A stretch of DNA of 24,954 bases from Elysia marginata (lineage: Eukaryota > Mollusca > Gastropoda > Plakobranchidae), in contig BMAT01005048.1 of assembly GCA_019649035.1 (NCBI GenBank), positions 19,633 to 44,586 of the forward strand, read 5' to 3'. The notes below the pieces were generated by a model. The model was given only the letters and a program-made list of their open reading frames with translations. It did no database searches and was not told the DNA's origin. Made by a program: the position numbers and the translations under genes. This document shows, in pieces, positions 9,223 to 22,546 of the stretch; positions within the stretch are counted from its first letter, which is position 1, and each line of letters starts with the position of its first letter.

Positions 9223-9881
9223 GGTGTAGTCTTGCAAAAAGTGCCATACACAAATTTAAAATCATTAAGTCAATCAGAAACAAATTTATAACGAACCAAA
9301 TGAACTATTGAAGATACATGGTTAGAATAATAGAGCTTAACTAAATAATAACAGTTTAGGGGTAGAAAAAGATGGGCAGGACAGACAGTGGAAACAATCG
9401 TGTTAATATGTTACCCGAAGCGCTGTTAACGACCGCTTGATCCCAGCCGAGAAGTGTTCACCTGAAAAGTAAAAATTTTCGAGGGTCAAGTTTTAGCTTT
9501 CTTTGCCGACCAAAACAAACACAAATTAGTATATTAGTACATAAACTAGTGGAAGATGGTTATCAGGAAACAGTTACTGTTAGTATGATTGCGATTGAAA
9601 AAGACATGAAAGTAACAAGTCTATTCAACAATAAAGAAAATAGTTTGAAACAGGCATGCGTTTTCAGGTAAAGCGTAAATAAAAGTAACCGGAGAAAAAC
9701 TGATGTATCAAACGTTCTTGCTCCTATTAGTGCGCTTGACAATATCTGAGTAAATAGCTTCTAATTCTGTTATCTGTTTAAATTCAAACATTAAGGGGGA
9801 AATTGAACTTCAGTCAAAATTCAACGGGGTTTTTTTTAATTTCGAAGAGCAACTTTCAGTTATAATATTCATGATCCCTTC

Positions 9882-12800
9882 TTACTTCGAAACTTTGAAG
9901 AATTTCTTCGACGAGTCCAAAAATCGTCTAAATTTGGTCTTTTCCTCTGCGTGAGGGGAATGTGCCGCGTCACCCTCGGAACCGGTGGAAACAGGTCGGC
10001 TATCTGTTGAAGTTGCCGCCCGTGATGGTCCAGGCGAAGAGTGAGACATCACCTCGACATCTGTATCTGAAACACTGGCTGCAGCCGCTTCTGCCCTGGC
10101 ACTTTCGCTGGGGTCCCAGCTGCGAACTTGTCGGGTGGACTTTGGACTTCCTCCGCCTGTCGCCTCGGATTTCTGCGTGTACAAGGACACGCCAAGATCA
10201 AAGGATATGGACTGCTTGCAAAGGAGACGAACTGTGCCCATCTTTCCCCTTCCCGTACCGCGTCTGACCGGAGACAAGGAAGACGCTGCAGATCTTCCTG
10301 TCCTCGGTCCTTTAGCCCTGGCTCCTGTTGCTGGTGCTTCCGTCGGTGTCAGATGATGGCCGTGAGGATCATACGCTGACGAGGTTGAGGCGGGACGCGC
10401 CGGCTGTGCTTGCCGTTCTACCTGCCGTCTCTCTTGCTCCGAGTGACAGTACGTAGCGGCTCTGTGTCGCGCCATGGCATCCTCAGAAGACAGGGCTAGT
10501 GCAGGCAGGGATTGATGATTCGAGGGCGCGGTCGGAGAAGACGAACCGGCATGATCCTGCTGCTTGATGTCGGAGGTCAAAGGTGAAGATTCTGACCCAA
10601 CTGCTGAACCAAAAGAACAAACCATTGCTACTTCACAAGATTTTCTGTGCTGCGTTTTAGCCGCTGACTTGGATGTTGGTTGAAATCTACGCCGTGTTGG
10701 TGGCGACATTTGTTCATCTCCACGACCTGGCTCAGAGTTTGAGACAGTTCTTTCAGGCGAACAGCTACTGTCCGGATGATCGTCGAAAGACAGTGCCATA
10801 TTTTTCACTTGTCCATCATTGGTTCTGTCTGTAAAAGGATTTCCTTTATACCTCGGTGAACCTGAACCACTGCCGCTCGAGAGTTTCCTAACAATATGAG
10901 ACACAAATTCTGAGTTAGATCGCGGTGAGTCTGTTCTTTTGAGCGATAGTTCGGAGTTTGTTCTTGAGGACCCGGCACTTTTCACCGGGGATGTTTCCCT
11001 TGACAAACGACGAACCATTGTATAGACAAAATTGTTTTCTTTATTATTTGAGCTGGAGCCGCTCGCAGCGGTAGCGACAGTGGGTTGTGATGATAATTCA
11101 GGTGGCAATGATTTTGTTCCTTCTTTGGGAAGATATCGATGCATAATGCGGGTGGCATAAATACTATGTCCGCTCTTAAACTTTTGAGATTCTTCCAGCA
11201 ATTCAGCAGCGGGTTTGAGCCTCCGGACACGCGAAACTAACCCAACGCGAGGTAAATGCAGTGTTGGGCTAGGAGTTTTTCTTAGTTCTATAGGCCGGTC
11301 ATCTGTCTCGCACATTGTCTGCCGCTTTTCAAACTTGTTAATAGCGTCCTGCAAAGGTTTGTTAGAAGCGGACTCAACAGTAGAACCCGAAGCAGCGCCG
11401 CTACTTTGGGTCATTTCTCCAACACTCTTAGAGCGGGGGCCTTTCTCTGGGACAGAAGGAGACATCTGTGGAGACTGGCGCACGGGTGTGTTTTGCCGAG
11501 GCAATGGCGGTTTACCGCGTGTCGGTAGCGGGCTACCTTTAGGCGATATGGCTTTGTAATCCAAATATTTGCCGCTGGAAGCCGCTGTGTCTCTATCTTC
11601 TTTTTGGCGGCGAAGGTAATTGTGTTTTGTGACTGGACTACGAGGACATTTGCCTGAGATAGTCCTACCAGAGTCACTAGTCGGTGGAAGATCTCGCCTG
11701 CTGTCCGCACGAGGGGACAACCTGACTGCGACAGCACTAGAGTCTAGTCGCACTTCAGGATGTTGCTGCTCGGACTGTGTTACTGGGCTTTGCTTTGTAC
11801 AAGTCATCACAGTTGGTTCTGGGGAATAGTCATCGTCGATGCTGGTGGCAGCTCGGACAAGCCTTGGACCCTGCGCTGTAGAGGGCGACAGGTCCAGACT
11901 CCGCTGCCGTGGAATGGTTGGGGATAGGGTCCCTGGTCTAGTACTACTACTGCTCACACTTCTGGAAGGGCTCTTCGCAGGGGAAGGAACTGACGAAGAG
12001 CCTTTCCCCTCTTTCGACAATATCAAAGTGGGGGACCCCCTTTCCACTATGCTCTTAGCCTTCCTCAGCTCCATAATCTCATGGTAGAGTGGAACTGAAT
12101 CGTACGTGGTTTTAGCTGAATCGGTCTTTTTCGATGTCGCCACTCCAACCGCCAGGTTCTCTGGAGATATGGAGGGCGATATTATTGTTTGAGGTAAAGT
12201 CGGGCTTTGCTGCTGCTTCTCGTGAACTTTACTTTCATGGCCATTGTCACCTCTTGGGGCATCTGACTTTTGAACCAGGGGCACAGCTAGTTGCCCGCTT
12301 TGATTGGAAACAGCACCAATGGCTTCTAGTGTTTTCATATGTGAGGGTGATTGTGGATGAACTGTTTGTTGAGGAGATGGTGGAAGCGACAAATGCTGCC
12401 TTGAAGATATGTTATCACCGTCGGAGGCAGACTGTAGAGGAGTTGAGGATGGATGTACAGAGGAGCTAAGATGTGGAGACGGTTTAAACGCTTGAGATGA
12501 AGATGCTTCCTGCCCGATCTTTCCTTTTTCCAGTGACTGCTCCCCTCCTTTTGTCTGAATTGGGTCGGACACTGCTCGGAGAAATGAGGGGCTTGCAGAA
12601 GAAACAGGAGGCAGGTGTTGAGATTGGCTCTCTGTGGCCGCTAGTTTTGGTGGTCTTGAAACGTTATCCTCAGGAGAGGATTTGCTATCTGGGATCGCGG
12701 CTATGCTGGAATGGTCTGACTCCTCGAGTAGCTTCTGTTGTTGCTGCTGCTGCTCTGAGAGTAGTTTGTAATGCTGCTGCTGTCGTTGTTGTTGAGCATA

Positions 12801-13003
12801 TCCTGCGGAGGTGATGGACGGAGTCACGTGAGGCACTGGTGAGGAACCCCCTGCGGCGCTACTGGTGGTCGAAGCTGACTGGTGCAGCAGGGGAGACACC
12901 CCGCTGGATGTTGAGAGGGGCGTCCCACCTGCAGCCTCTACAGCTGATGGAGAAGCAGGGGCAGAGATGGACGAACTGGCTGCCGATGCCAGAATCACGT
13001 CCT
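9882..13003 (-). CDS. terminal exon: long disordered Ser/Pro/Gln-rich tail
   Basis: The acceptor is TTTTTTGTTCCAG, with AG at 13005-13004. Two further bases (AG) complete a Glu codon begun in the exon at 14248-14341. The exon then stays open for about 1,039 codons to the stop at 9882-9884. Sequence order: Ala/Ser-rich start; two Gln runs (about 12735-12795); Ser/Pro-rich stretch; a Pro-rich KPPLPRQ (about 11495-11515), a possible SH3 ligand; a conserved-looking, more ordered patch, VGLVSRVRRLKPAAELLEES and on to YATRIMHRYLP (about 11120-11245); FVYTMVRRLSRE (about 11000-11033); FVSHIVRKLSSG (about 10875-10910); an NPF tripeptide (10833-10841), a possible EH-domain ligand; and a basic, aromatic C-terminus FRRFLDSSKKFFKVSK. 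Many R-x-x-S and S-P sites suggest phosphorylation and 14-3-3 binding (inference). Confidence 0.88.
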
Positions 13004-16000
13004 CTGGAACAAAAAAGTATAAAAAGAATTATGATTATAAAATAGCGATATTTATAAAAAAAATATTTCATACTCATAAGCTAGAGAGCTTTATCATGAA
13101 ACTCCAGTGTGGTCAACCAAAGCTCAACTTATTAGAAACATATATTGATTAGGTAAGGAAAATAATAATTGCAATATCAAAAGAGTCATGTCTAAAATAT
13201 TTGTACTAAGTTACACCACACACAACTTAAGAGACTATGAATACACGAACATCTACATGTAAAAAAATTACGCTTTTGCAACTTCAGAACTAGCAAACGA
13301 AAAAAACCTAGGAAGACCAAATATCAGATTTCTATACAGGTTTGTGTCTATTATTTTGACTGTGTAAATTGTTGCGGACAAGACTAAACCAATTGAAAAA
13401 TTTGCAATCACATAACGTTCCTGGCTGTATAGCATATTAACAAAGGCATTTTGTGGTTTTCTGTTTTCTTTGCATTTTTAATTTAAACTCATACTGGATT
13501 ATCGGAATACTTACATGAGCATCCTTCAATGAAAGCGTGAAAATAAACATAAAACTTAAAGTTATAGTTTAAAAATGTTTTAAAAACTTTAAATCTGGGC
13601 TGTCTGTAGATCTTACTCAAAGATAATATTAAAACAACACGATCATGTAATAAAATTATTCATTTTTTATTAATTTGCGTAGACTTTTTATTAGTTTGTT
13701 TCGTATTTATATGTCCTTTCATCATGAAACATCATTTTTCGATGGAAAATTGCCAAAAAAAGATTATAACAGAGTAGACTTGACATTTTTTATCTTGCCA
13801 CAGTCACTATAAACAAAGTTCAAAAACCTTTTTATCTCAATACATGTACTAGTTTTATTTCAAGAGTATGCGATCAAATTGTAAACTAAAGTTGAACTGT
13901 GTCAAACCATTTTTATCATGAAAAATGTTTATTTAGTGTTTAAACTGAGACTCTACTTGCTTGCTCCTCAGAAACTTTTAAAACTTTAAAAACTGTTTCA
14001 AATCTGAGGGAAATTAAGACTAAAGGTAAATCAAAGCTAATAATGGTTGTGGGTTATATCAAAGCAGACCGAGGGCAGTTCAATGCTAGTTCAGCATCAA
14101 GGATAGATTGAAATTAGAGTTTAGTGAACCTGTGGATATTTCTATGCCTAGAAAATTCTACAGTCTCGGGCTGCTGCATCAATATTAGTAATATATCACA
14201 TGTCAAGGACTAGTGAAGGTTAAGGCAAACTTGTTGTTAAGGCCAACCTGAAATGTATGGAATGTTCACATGTGGAGCATCTATTTGCCTGCTACTTCCG
14301 TCAGGCTGCACTTCTACTCGTGGCTTGGCGGTGATTTCCATCTGGTTAAAAATGAAGTTGAGAGAACTCGCTGAATTTTAGGCTATCCAATCTCTCATTG
14401 CAGAGTAATACATTAATTTATGTTTATATGGTCAAACATTTTTTGGCTAATCTAGGGGTAAATCTACTGGGGAAAACAATTATAGGACAGACTTTCTGTA
14501 ATACATATTATTTTATGGAATCTATTTAGAAAATACTATCTATCTGCTGTGCGGGGTGAGTGGTGGCGCAGTCGGTAGGGCGGCGGTTGACCGCTATCCG
14601 AGAGGTCCCATGTTCGATGCCTACTCCAAAAACATTTTAGTCGCTCCGCTGTGCCCAGCCAGCACTTGATCGGTAGCTAGGTCTCTTAAGACTCGGGACG
14701 AAAGTAAACGTAGCGAGGTAAGCAACGGCAAACTACCTCACTGTGCCGTGTGTCTCAAAAATAAGCAGCCTGCTCATTGTTCCTTTACACACGTTAATAA
14801 ACTTTACTTTACTTTATCTGATGTACCTGGTAAGCTTGGGTTTTAGATTTTTCGAATTCGTTATTTGACTTTTCAGTTCTATCTTCTTTTTTTCGTAATA
14901 TTTTTACAATGTGATGCTTATATAATATTTAAAGCACGAAAAGCTCCTGCACTTCTTACAATCCAGTTCTAGTATACAACGTGTTTCACACTCAACATGC
15001 AATATTAGTTTACGGATTAACGGCACAGGCCGGCACTGCGTAATTGATAAAGATTGAAAGATATACGGTTAATGATTTAGTAAAGATGATCGTAAATGCT
15101 AGCCTCTAGTAGTGACAAGAGCAAAAAACTAAAACTAAAGCAGATAGTGGTATATTAGTTTTTTATGTACTGATAGTCAAGAGTGGCAAACATCATAGCC
15201 TTCATAAAAACCCGAACTTTTACCACAAAAATAACAATATGAAAAAGAACAACCATAACTATAAAAACTGCATATCTGATTTAGTTATGAGGATAAACGT
15301 AAACATAACACAAACTAGTATTAAAAAACCACCACCAACGCAAAAACATACACAGCAGCAACAACACCAAAACAAAAACTAGTATGACCTAAAAACCATG
15401 AATAGAAACCCAGAAACAAAGCTATCAATAACTAGCCTAGGAACATCGCATCAACGCTGTGCATTTTACTCAAAAAGTGCGTTTCCCTGTCGAGATATAT
15501 AGATACTTCTGGAAGTGTGGAGTAAAATTATTTTGGGCAATGGGTCAATGTGGCCCTGATTCATGCAGAGTGACATGGTCCGGAACACAAAAGAGTTCTC
15601 CACTCTCCTCAGAGCCCCCGCCATCTTGATTGGAAAACGCAATGTTTGCAGAATATGCACATCCCCCATAAATAAAAACAATCACTCACCTGAGCCTGTG
15701 GTGGCCGGTTTCTGTCCGAGCCGCTGAACGTGTTCCAGCGGCGCAGCGAAGCAAACTTCTTGGCAGCCTGGTACTGGTAGAGCTCCGTCTCCCTCCTGGT
15801 GATATCCGCCTGCAGTAACAGGTTGTTGACTTCCTGCAGCAGCAATTGCCGCTTTACCGTCATGATCTCGCGGTTGCGTTCCAGGTGACTTAGCCGTAGG
15901 TTGTTCATCTGGAGGTCGAAGGGACAGTAGGAAAATGATTTATGTCGTTTGTTAGATAGATGGAGGTGAGCTAGAAGATATGACAACAGTCGATGGGATA

Positions 16001-16085
16001 GAAAAAATGTAATGCGATGAGCAAAGCCCGGAGATAAGCTTTAAGATATATAGCTAACGAGATAATGATTTATAAGCGTAAAGTA

Positions 16086-16133
<48 letters not shown>

Positions 16134-19100
16134 TCTTTCTGCCTCTAATGCCTTTCGGCAGCAGGGTCGCCCGACATTGCAACTTCAGCTGTTCTGATAT
16201 CTACGAGATGAGATGCGGCCATGATTTTCTGTTCTATGCTATTTTTGCGTAGATAACCCAGTCTTTGTGTGAAGTGAATTTGGTTTCTTCATGTTGAAGT
16301 TTCTTTAAGTCGTTGGTTTGTGTTATCGGCTCGTATTGCTAGTTGCATGCATTTAATTTATATGATTTTCTGAATTTATACGTTATTGCTCTTTTTGCAA
16401 GGGTGAATGGATTTCGCCTTAATATTTGTTCGAAATCTCTATCTTGATTCTAGAAATTGCTGAGAGAGTGGAACACTTCCAAACTTATTTTATAGCAAGG
16501 CATTTTTATATTCCTATGGTAGTGAAATCCGAGAACTCTTTTAAGTCGTTTTTGGCGAACGGGTGTAGTATATCTTTATTTGATTTTGTTAGAGTTGAGG
16601 TGCCAGGTTAGTACATTAAGAGCTAGGTTTATCCTACTTTCTGTGTATACATACCTGGACTTGGAGCTTCATGGCGTGACTGTACAACTTCTCAAAGTTG
16701 CTTAGCGCCATACTCTTCTTGCTTTCCTCAGCTGCAAACAAAAACATGCACACAAAAATTAATAGATTTGTATAAGGAGAAGGAAACCATCCAGAAGCCT
16801 AGTAATACAAGAGCCAGCGACTGTCAGGTTTTTACAATTTTGATTTAATAATTTTCTAGACATCAGGCAGGGTCAAGCAAATTGATATCATTTGTTTATT
16901 TCCTGACGACCAAATATTTAAACATTAACTTTCGTAATATACCTATTTGTCTATCCTATAATGCGATCATCTATCTGACAGTCTATGTGTCAAGCTGTCT
17001 ACCCACCAATATATATTATCGCTTTTCTTCTATTTTATCTCTATTTAAGAATTGATACTTCTTAATTTTTATATAGTTTGATATCCATTTGTCCATATAA
17101 ATTAATTACTTATCATTCTGTCTTTGTATTATTTTTTTCTCATTTTTTTATCCTATTCTTCTATATCTATCTTTATTTAGTTTAACATTTATTCAATTTC
17201 CGTCTATCTGTATTTGTATCTAGCACTCACTTCATCATTTGGTGAACTTAATTAACTAATTTAACAATTAATCAATCAACCAATTAATCTAAAGTATCAA
17301 CTATTCAACGAGCTTGTCAAGCAGACTTACATTTTTTGACTGGTCTGTGTGTCTCAGACATTAGCCATTGACAATAAGATACAAGTTCAAACAATCAGTA
17401 GAAAAACTTAACCTGTACAGACCTGAGTGTGAGGCTTGAACCAGCATGTTGCGCATCTGATCTACGAGCTCTACCAGTTGGGTGTGCACTGTTTCTTCAC
17501 CGTCTATACTCTGCCACTTGCCCACCTAAACAGGGCACGCAATAATACCTTATAGGATATTTTGTTTGTGCATTCTTTAGAAAAGATTGTTATCAATAGT
17601 ATATCCATTTACATTAATCCAGTTCGTGTGCTTTTTTTAAGGTAAAGAAGATACTTCAGTTTGTATCTTGTGTTAGCCTTTTATACGCATGAATAGCGTG
17701 TGTTTTTACTCAATTTCCTGTCTAGTTCTTAAATATTACAAAACGAACAGACTTTTCCAATGTGAAAAAGTTAGAGAGCAAATTAAAAGCAAAGGAACTA
17801 GTCAGTTTAGTTGTGATAAGGATTTTCGTATTTGATGTTATTGCCAATGTTATACTTGATTATGGAAAGGAAAGAAAGGTGTTCTGTATTCTAACTCAAT
17901 TTATTCGTTACCTAAATTCTTTATTAAATTGCGTATCCCTTAAAGTTAACGTTATGTGATTTTATTTCGATAACCTAGTGAAGTGGACACTCACTGCGGC
18001 GCTTTCCATCGAGAGGGCCAGCCTTTCTCCTAGATTCTCCATGGCTTTGATTTTTTCCTCCATGGTTGTGATCGTGCTCTCTAGCTCCCCGACCTCCAGT
18101 TTGACAGGCTCCGCTATAGAGCCTAGAGCCAGCTCTCGGTGAAAACGGGCTGGATGAGGATGATAACATGTATATAAAATATATGCAACAGTTTAGCTTG
18201 AGAAGGTTAGTGATATCGACAAAGGTTTTTATCAGTTCACAGTTTCTGTCGATAGATAAAACCTAGCCGTAGATCGGGCTAGATTGTCAGTGAAGGCGAT
18301 AGCTTTCAATTCATAAACTTCATTCGGGTTGTTTGGTTTTTTTTAAAGTAAAAATATTGTAATAAAAAGTAAAGAACGAAGATAATCAAGTTTGAACGTT
18401 GTCAAACAAAAAAGGAGTAGTGTAGTCTTGACTTGGCCAAACCTGGAAATGCACGAACATAATCATTTCTATACTTTTTGGTCAGCCAAGCTGAGACGAT
18501 GCCTTAATTACGCGCCTTTCAACTGTCACAAAAAAAAGAAAATACTTCTTACTTTTCGCTAAAAGTCGATGTTTATGTCTTCCAATGGCACTCACAGTAG
18601 TAATAAAGTTTCATGACGCAACACTGCTTGATAGACAAGCGGTTAGATTTTGCTTTACTCTGATTGAACATGACACGAACGGTTTGATGCCCTCACTACA
18701 TTGGTCTGTATTGATTATGTCGCAGTTTCTGTTTTCGTTTATGGGCTGTAAAAAACGTACCCTTTTTACTTTCAAAATACGCACCATTTAACATTTAAAT
18801 TATTAGAGTTTTCTTCGCAGTCTAATCTGCCAGTGTTGTAGTGATATCTTTAGTACTTTAAAATTCTCATAGCCCGGCTTTTTAAAAAAAAAATTTCAAG
18901 ACATATCATGGGGCAAAAGCAGTTTGACATTCCATAAAGTTATAAGTGGTTTCAATAACCGAAATTCCAAGAACAGTTACTTACATAATTAACATTTCGA
19001 CAAATTTGTGCCTCGACTCACCCATTTCTCTGGCATGCTCCTCTTTGACCTTCGCTAACTTCCGGTTGACCTCTGTGACCTGCTGTTGAACGGTTTCGTA

Positions 19101-20359
19101 CTCCATTTCTTTCTGCTGCAGATTCTCTATAAGTTGGAGATTGGCGCGCTCCAGTCTGTATGACAACAGGCAAAAGTAGATAGGTTCATTCAGACATTCT
19201 AGGTATAAAGCAGCATTATCCCACAAAAGGGTTAAACAAAGGATATCGTGCTTTTACAAATTTAACCTGCCTTTAATAATGTTGCTCCCAATGACAGAAA
19301 TTTCATTGTATGTATAGTCATTACCAAAACTGACTTCATACGTTATGACTCAAATTCGCCTTAAACGTTGTAGGGTATTCACTTTGGCCACCATATTTTG
19401 ATGTTTGTAAAAGAGTCATCAATTTTAGCAACGCAACTTTCAATCATGCCAAAATCATTCGGCAAATAGCATAAAAACTGCTTCACAGTTCAATTCCTGC
19501 CTAAAAGAAAAAAAAATCTTTGTTATTAACTGAACCTTTAGATCGGGGAGGGGGGGGCAGACATAATCGACACTTGATACTGCGGTTGAGGAATGGTGGT
19601 GGGAATATCATTGGTAAATAGAGGAATGAAGACATCGTGGTTCGGAAATTGGCTTGGGACAAGGAAAATATTGGCTCTGAGGCAGCAAGAGTTTCTATTG
19701 CAGTGCGATATTGATCAGCGCACGGAGGGAGTTCAACCCGAATCCAAAAACTTTCTCTCATGGGGCAAAAGCAATTTCTGGAAAAGCGTATTTGATCGCA
19801 CACTTTGCATTTGTGGAAACGAAAATTGTTTTATAAAGTCAATCAGTTTTTGCCAACTCCACTTTTTAACGAATTCGAATGTTCTGAATGATGCGGTTTT
19901 TCTTTAAAGCATTTTGTGTGCTATATTTTTACTACGAATTGAATGAATCGTTCTTTTGGTTTCACTATTGTTGTGTTTTTCAAAAGAGCAAAAGAGAAGT
20001 AATTACGAACATTGTCACCATCTATGCCTGATTTATGTACAGAATACGGATGCCCTTATTGCTAATTGCCTTGCCAGTAAACATGCCCCCTTTCAAACGA
20101 CTATTATCATTTACTTTAATTACATAGGTGCCTAAAAATAGTTGGATAGTATGATTGTTCTTGTCATGTTTTTTTTTCTTAACCTAAAAAAAAGGAAAAC
20201 GTTAACACGCTGTATTTAGGAAAGAGTCTATATACAGAGAGTTATAACATCCATAAAAGCAAAAAAAGTAAATTAAATACTCTTTTTAAAAAAAAATAAA
20301 CGGTTCGTCCTATCTATAGACGAAGGAAGAGAGAGTAAGAGAGTAAGAATGAATATGTG

Positions 20360-20408
<49 letters not shown>

Positions 20409-22515
20409 AAGAGAGAGACATCATAGCTGAAAGATTTTATTTCCAAAGTTATCTAAAACAGGTATTTTCAATTTCGAAGTTTAGTCTTGACTTCAACTCT
20501 CCGTTGGCGTCAAAGAAGTCACAGCAAAAGCCAGCCGTTTTTATTTATGATGACGACCTGAAGTGCTCATGGCGCGACAAAAACTGACACTTATACTATT
20601 TATAAATAGAACTTAACTTAGCACAAATTAGGAAAACCTGACGGGGCGAAACGAAAACGTAGTTCTTACTAGTCTTTTTAATATAATTTTGTAAGAGAAA
20701 CTGGTTCACTAGAATACTGAGTGCAGTTGAAAAAGCGTATACAAATGTCAAAATCATTGTTGTTTTTATTTTCATTATCAATCATAGATTTTTAACGGTA
20801 ACATTTGAAATGTTTAAAGACACCACTGGCATTCCTGCTGAGGTTTGACTTGTTGCAGTTTTGCATTTATGCTTGTAGTGTACAAGACTGTTATTCTTTT
20901 ATTGAAAGGTAGGAGTCCGTCTTTCTCAACTTACATGTAGATGTTAGACAATAAAAAAATGCCCCGCTGTTCAAGGAAACTCGGCGATTACAATAAAGTC
21001 CTAACTAGATTTTTTCATACACTTTATTAATCCCTTTCGGAAAATTTGGTTTCTTTACTGAGCGTTACTGTGTCGCCACAGAGCAGCGCCACTAGTGGCC
21101 CAGCAGACTAGTACATTAATTCGACGGCCGAATTTTAACCCATATGCAGGAAGCTGCAGGCGTATATCACAAATTCAAGAATTGCCTGTTGCTGGGTACC
21201 CATTTTACAGGTGGAGGGACTGGGGCTTACTAAGATTGATAGATTTGTCTGAAGCTACAATCAAATCTACGTGAAGACATCCATCAAACCATTTTGGATT
21301 TACGTGTCAACGTTGGATTTGGTGCTACTTACATCGCTTTTTTTTTGTTAGAAATGTAACAATTATTGTGAACTTAATTTTTAAACGTCAATCACATAAT
21401 TTTGGACTTACGTGTCAATGTTAGACTTGATAAGACACTCCTCGGTCACACTGGTTGTCGTTTCATCATCACCGTCCCCGTTTCCACCATCTACATCATC
21501 GTCATCTTCATCGGCGCCACCATCTGCGGTCTGTTCCTCGGTGCCATCCCCAGGCGCCTCGCCAGCTGCCTCTTCAGCGGACAGGGAGAATCGCACTGGC
21601 TTCTGTCGTTCTGACTCTGCCATTGGGGATTGAATGTATGTGTGTGTGGGGGGGGGTGAGGAGGGAACAGAGAGAGGTACAGGAAACAGATACGTGAAGA
21701 CATATGAGGTAAGGGGATCGATTAAGCTATAGGGGAAAGCAGAAGGCGTGTGTGGAAAATTTAATGTGGATATTATAACTTGAATAAACGCTTTTTAAAA
21801 GTAGATTTAACATCATTTTCTCAATATTTTAATCATCAGAATTTTTTTTTGTTTTCCACAAATTATTCATAAGTGCATGCAATACTTAACATTTCAAAGA
21901 TCACAAATGTGATTTTTTTAAATATCCACGCGCTGTAAAGGGAATATTGTAACATCCAATTAATCCAATTGTTTGCGAGACAAAGGTCACGGGGCCCCCT
22001 ATCCATGATAGTCATCCGTGACTGAAAGATGCCATCATCAACCAAGTAGAAAATGTATCCTGTGCCCTTTTTTTAATGCAAAAAGCCAACTATATTTCTT
22101 CCCATTTCACTTTTTGCTATTTCATTCTTCACCAAATATGAAGAGAAAAAAAACACAAGAAAAAAAAGCAAAAATTTTGCCCAATTTTTCTTTCTTTTTC
22201 ATTTCGGAGGGGGGGGGGTGTGCTTTGTTTTGCTTTTTGCTTTATTTTCCTGCTCGCATCTCAGAAGGAGGAAGATAAGTTTATAAGTCTTTGTCATTGG
22301 TGTCTTTTATATGTTCACAACAGCGACCTTTATAATAACTTAAACGAAATGTCTCTTTTCATGACAAGTTCTTCAAAGACAATAAAGGTTTTCAAATTAA
22401 ATTTTAACACTGCAGGAAAACATTTAAGTCGCCTGCTATGGAATCCTTTACATAATTAAAATCTGCATATATTAATGAAATATAATTCTGGAATAATAAC
22501 ATTCCCATTCCTGCC

Positions 22516-22546
<31 letters not shown>

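Larger units (their letters stand above)
2858..9881. other. intergenic region between two convergent genes
   Basis: About 7 kb separates the last visible ZP exon (plus) from the stop codon of the minus-strand gene. It is AT-rich and contains a 49-bp tandem repeat, CT, ATT and GA microsatellites, several short hairpins, a decayed tRNA-like head and a block of higher GC near 7.1-7.4 kb. I see no exon with convincing splice sites on either strand. AATAAA at 3608-3613 (plus) is a possible poly(A) signal for the ZP gene. ATTAAA read on the minus strand at 9840-9835 is a possible signal for the other gene. Neither is proven. Confidence 0.65.
14342..15689 (-). other. intron carrying an inserted SINE
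   Basis: This 1.35-kb intron runs from donor CAG|GTGAGT (GT at 15689-15688) to the acceptor at 14343-14342. It contains the plus-oriented SINE at 14551-14814, antisense to this gene. The remainder is AT-rich with no exon-like signal. Confidence 0.75.

Noticed and set aside
9962..13152. Several open frames of 68-114 codons on the plus strand
   Set aside because: They are opposite-strand shadows of the terminal exon of the minus gene, which has consistent splicing, composition and motifs.
19501..19907. Overlapping open frames of about 100 codons on both strands
   Set aside because: They have no recognisable motif, lie inside an intron with no splice-site partners, and overlap each other on opposite strands.
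20357..20587. Open frame with an Arg-Glu repeat
   Set aside because: It is the translation of a (GA)n microsatellite followed by unremarkable sequence.
21616..21623. ATG at the border of the acidic exon as the start of the protein
   Set aside because: The ATGGCAG sits in the acceptor context, and the exon upstream (22785-22913) joins here in frame with helix-forming sequence, so an internal exon is the better reading.
21402..21703. Plus-strand Ser/His-rich open frames
   Set aside because: They mirror the acidic exon of the minus gene, which fits its neighbours in phase and has strong splice sites.
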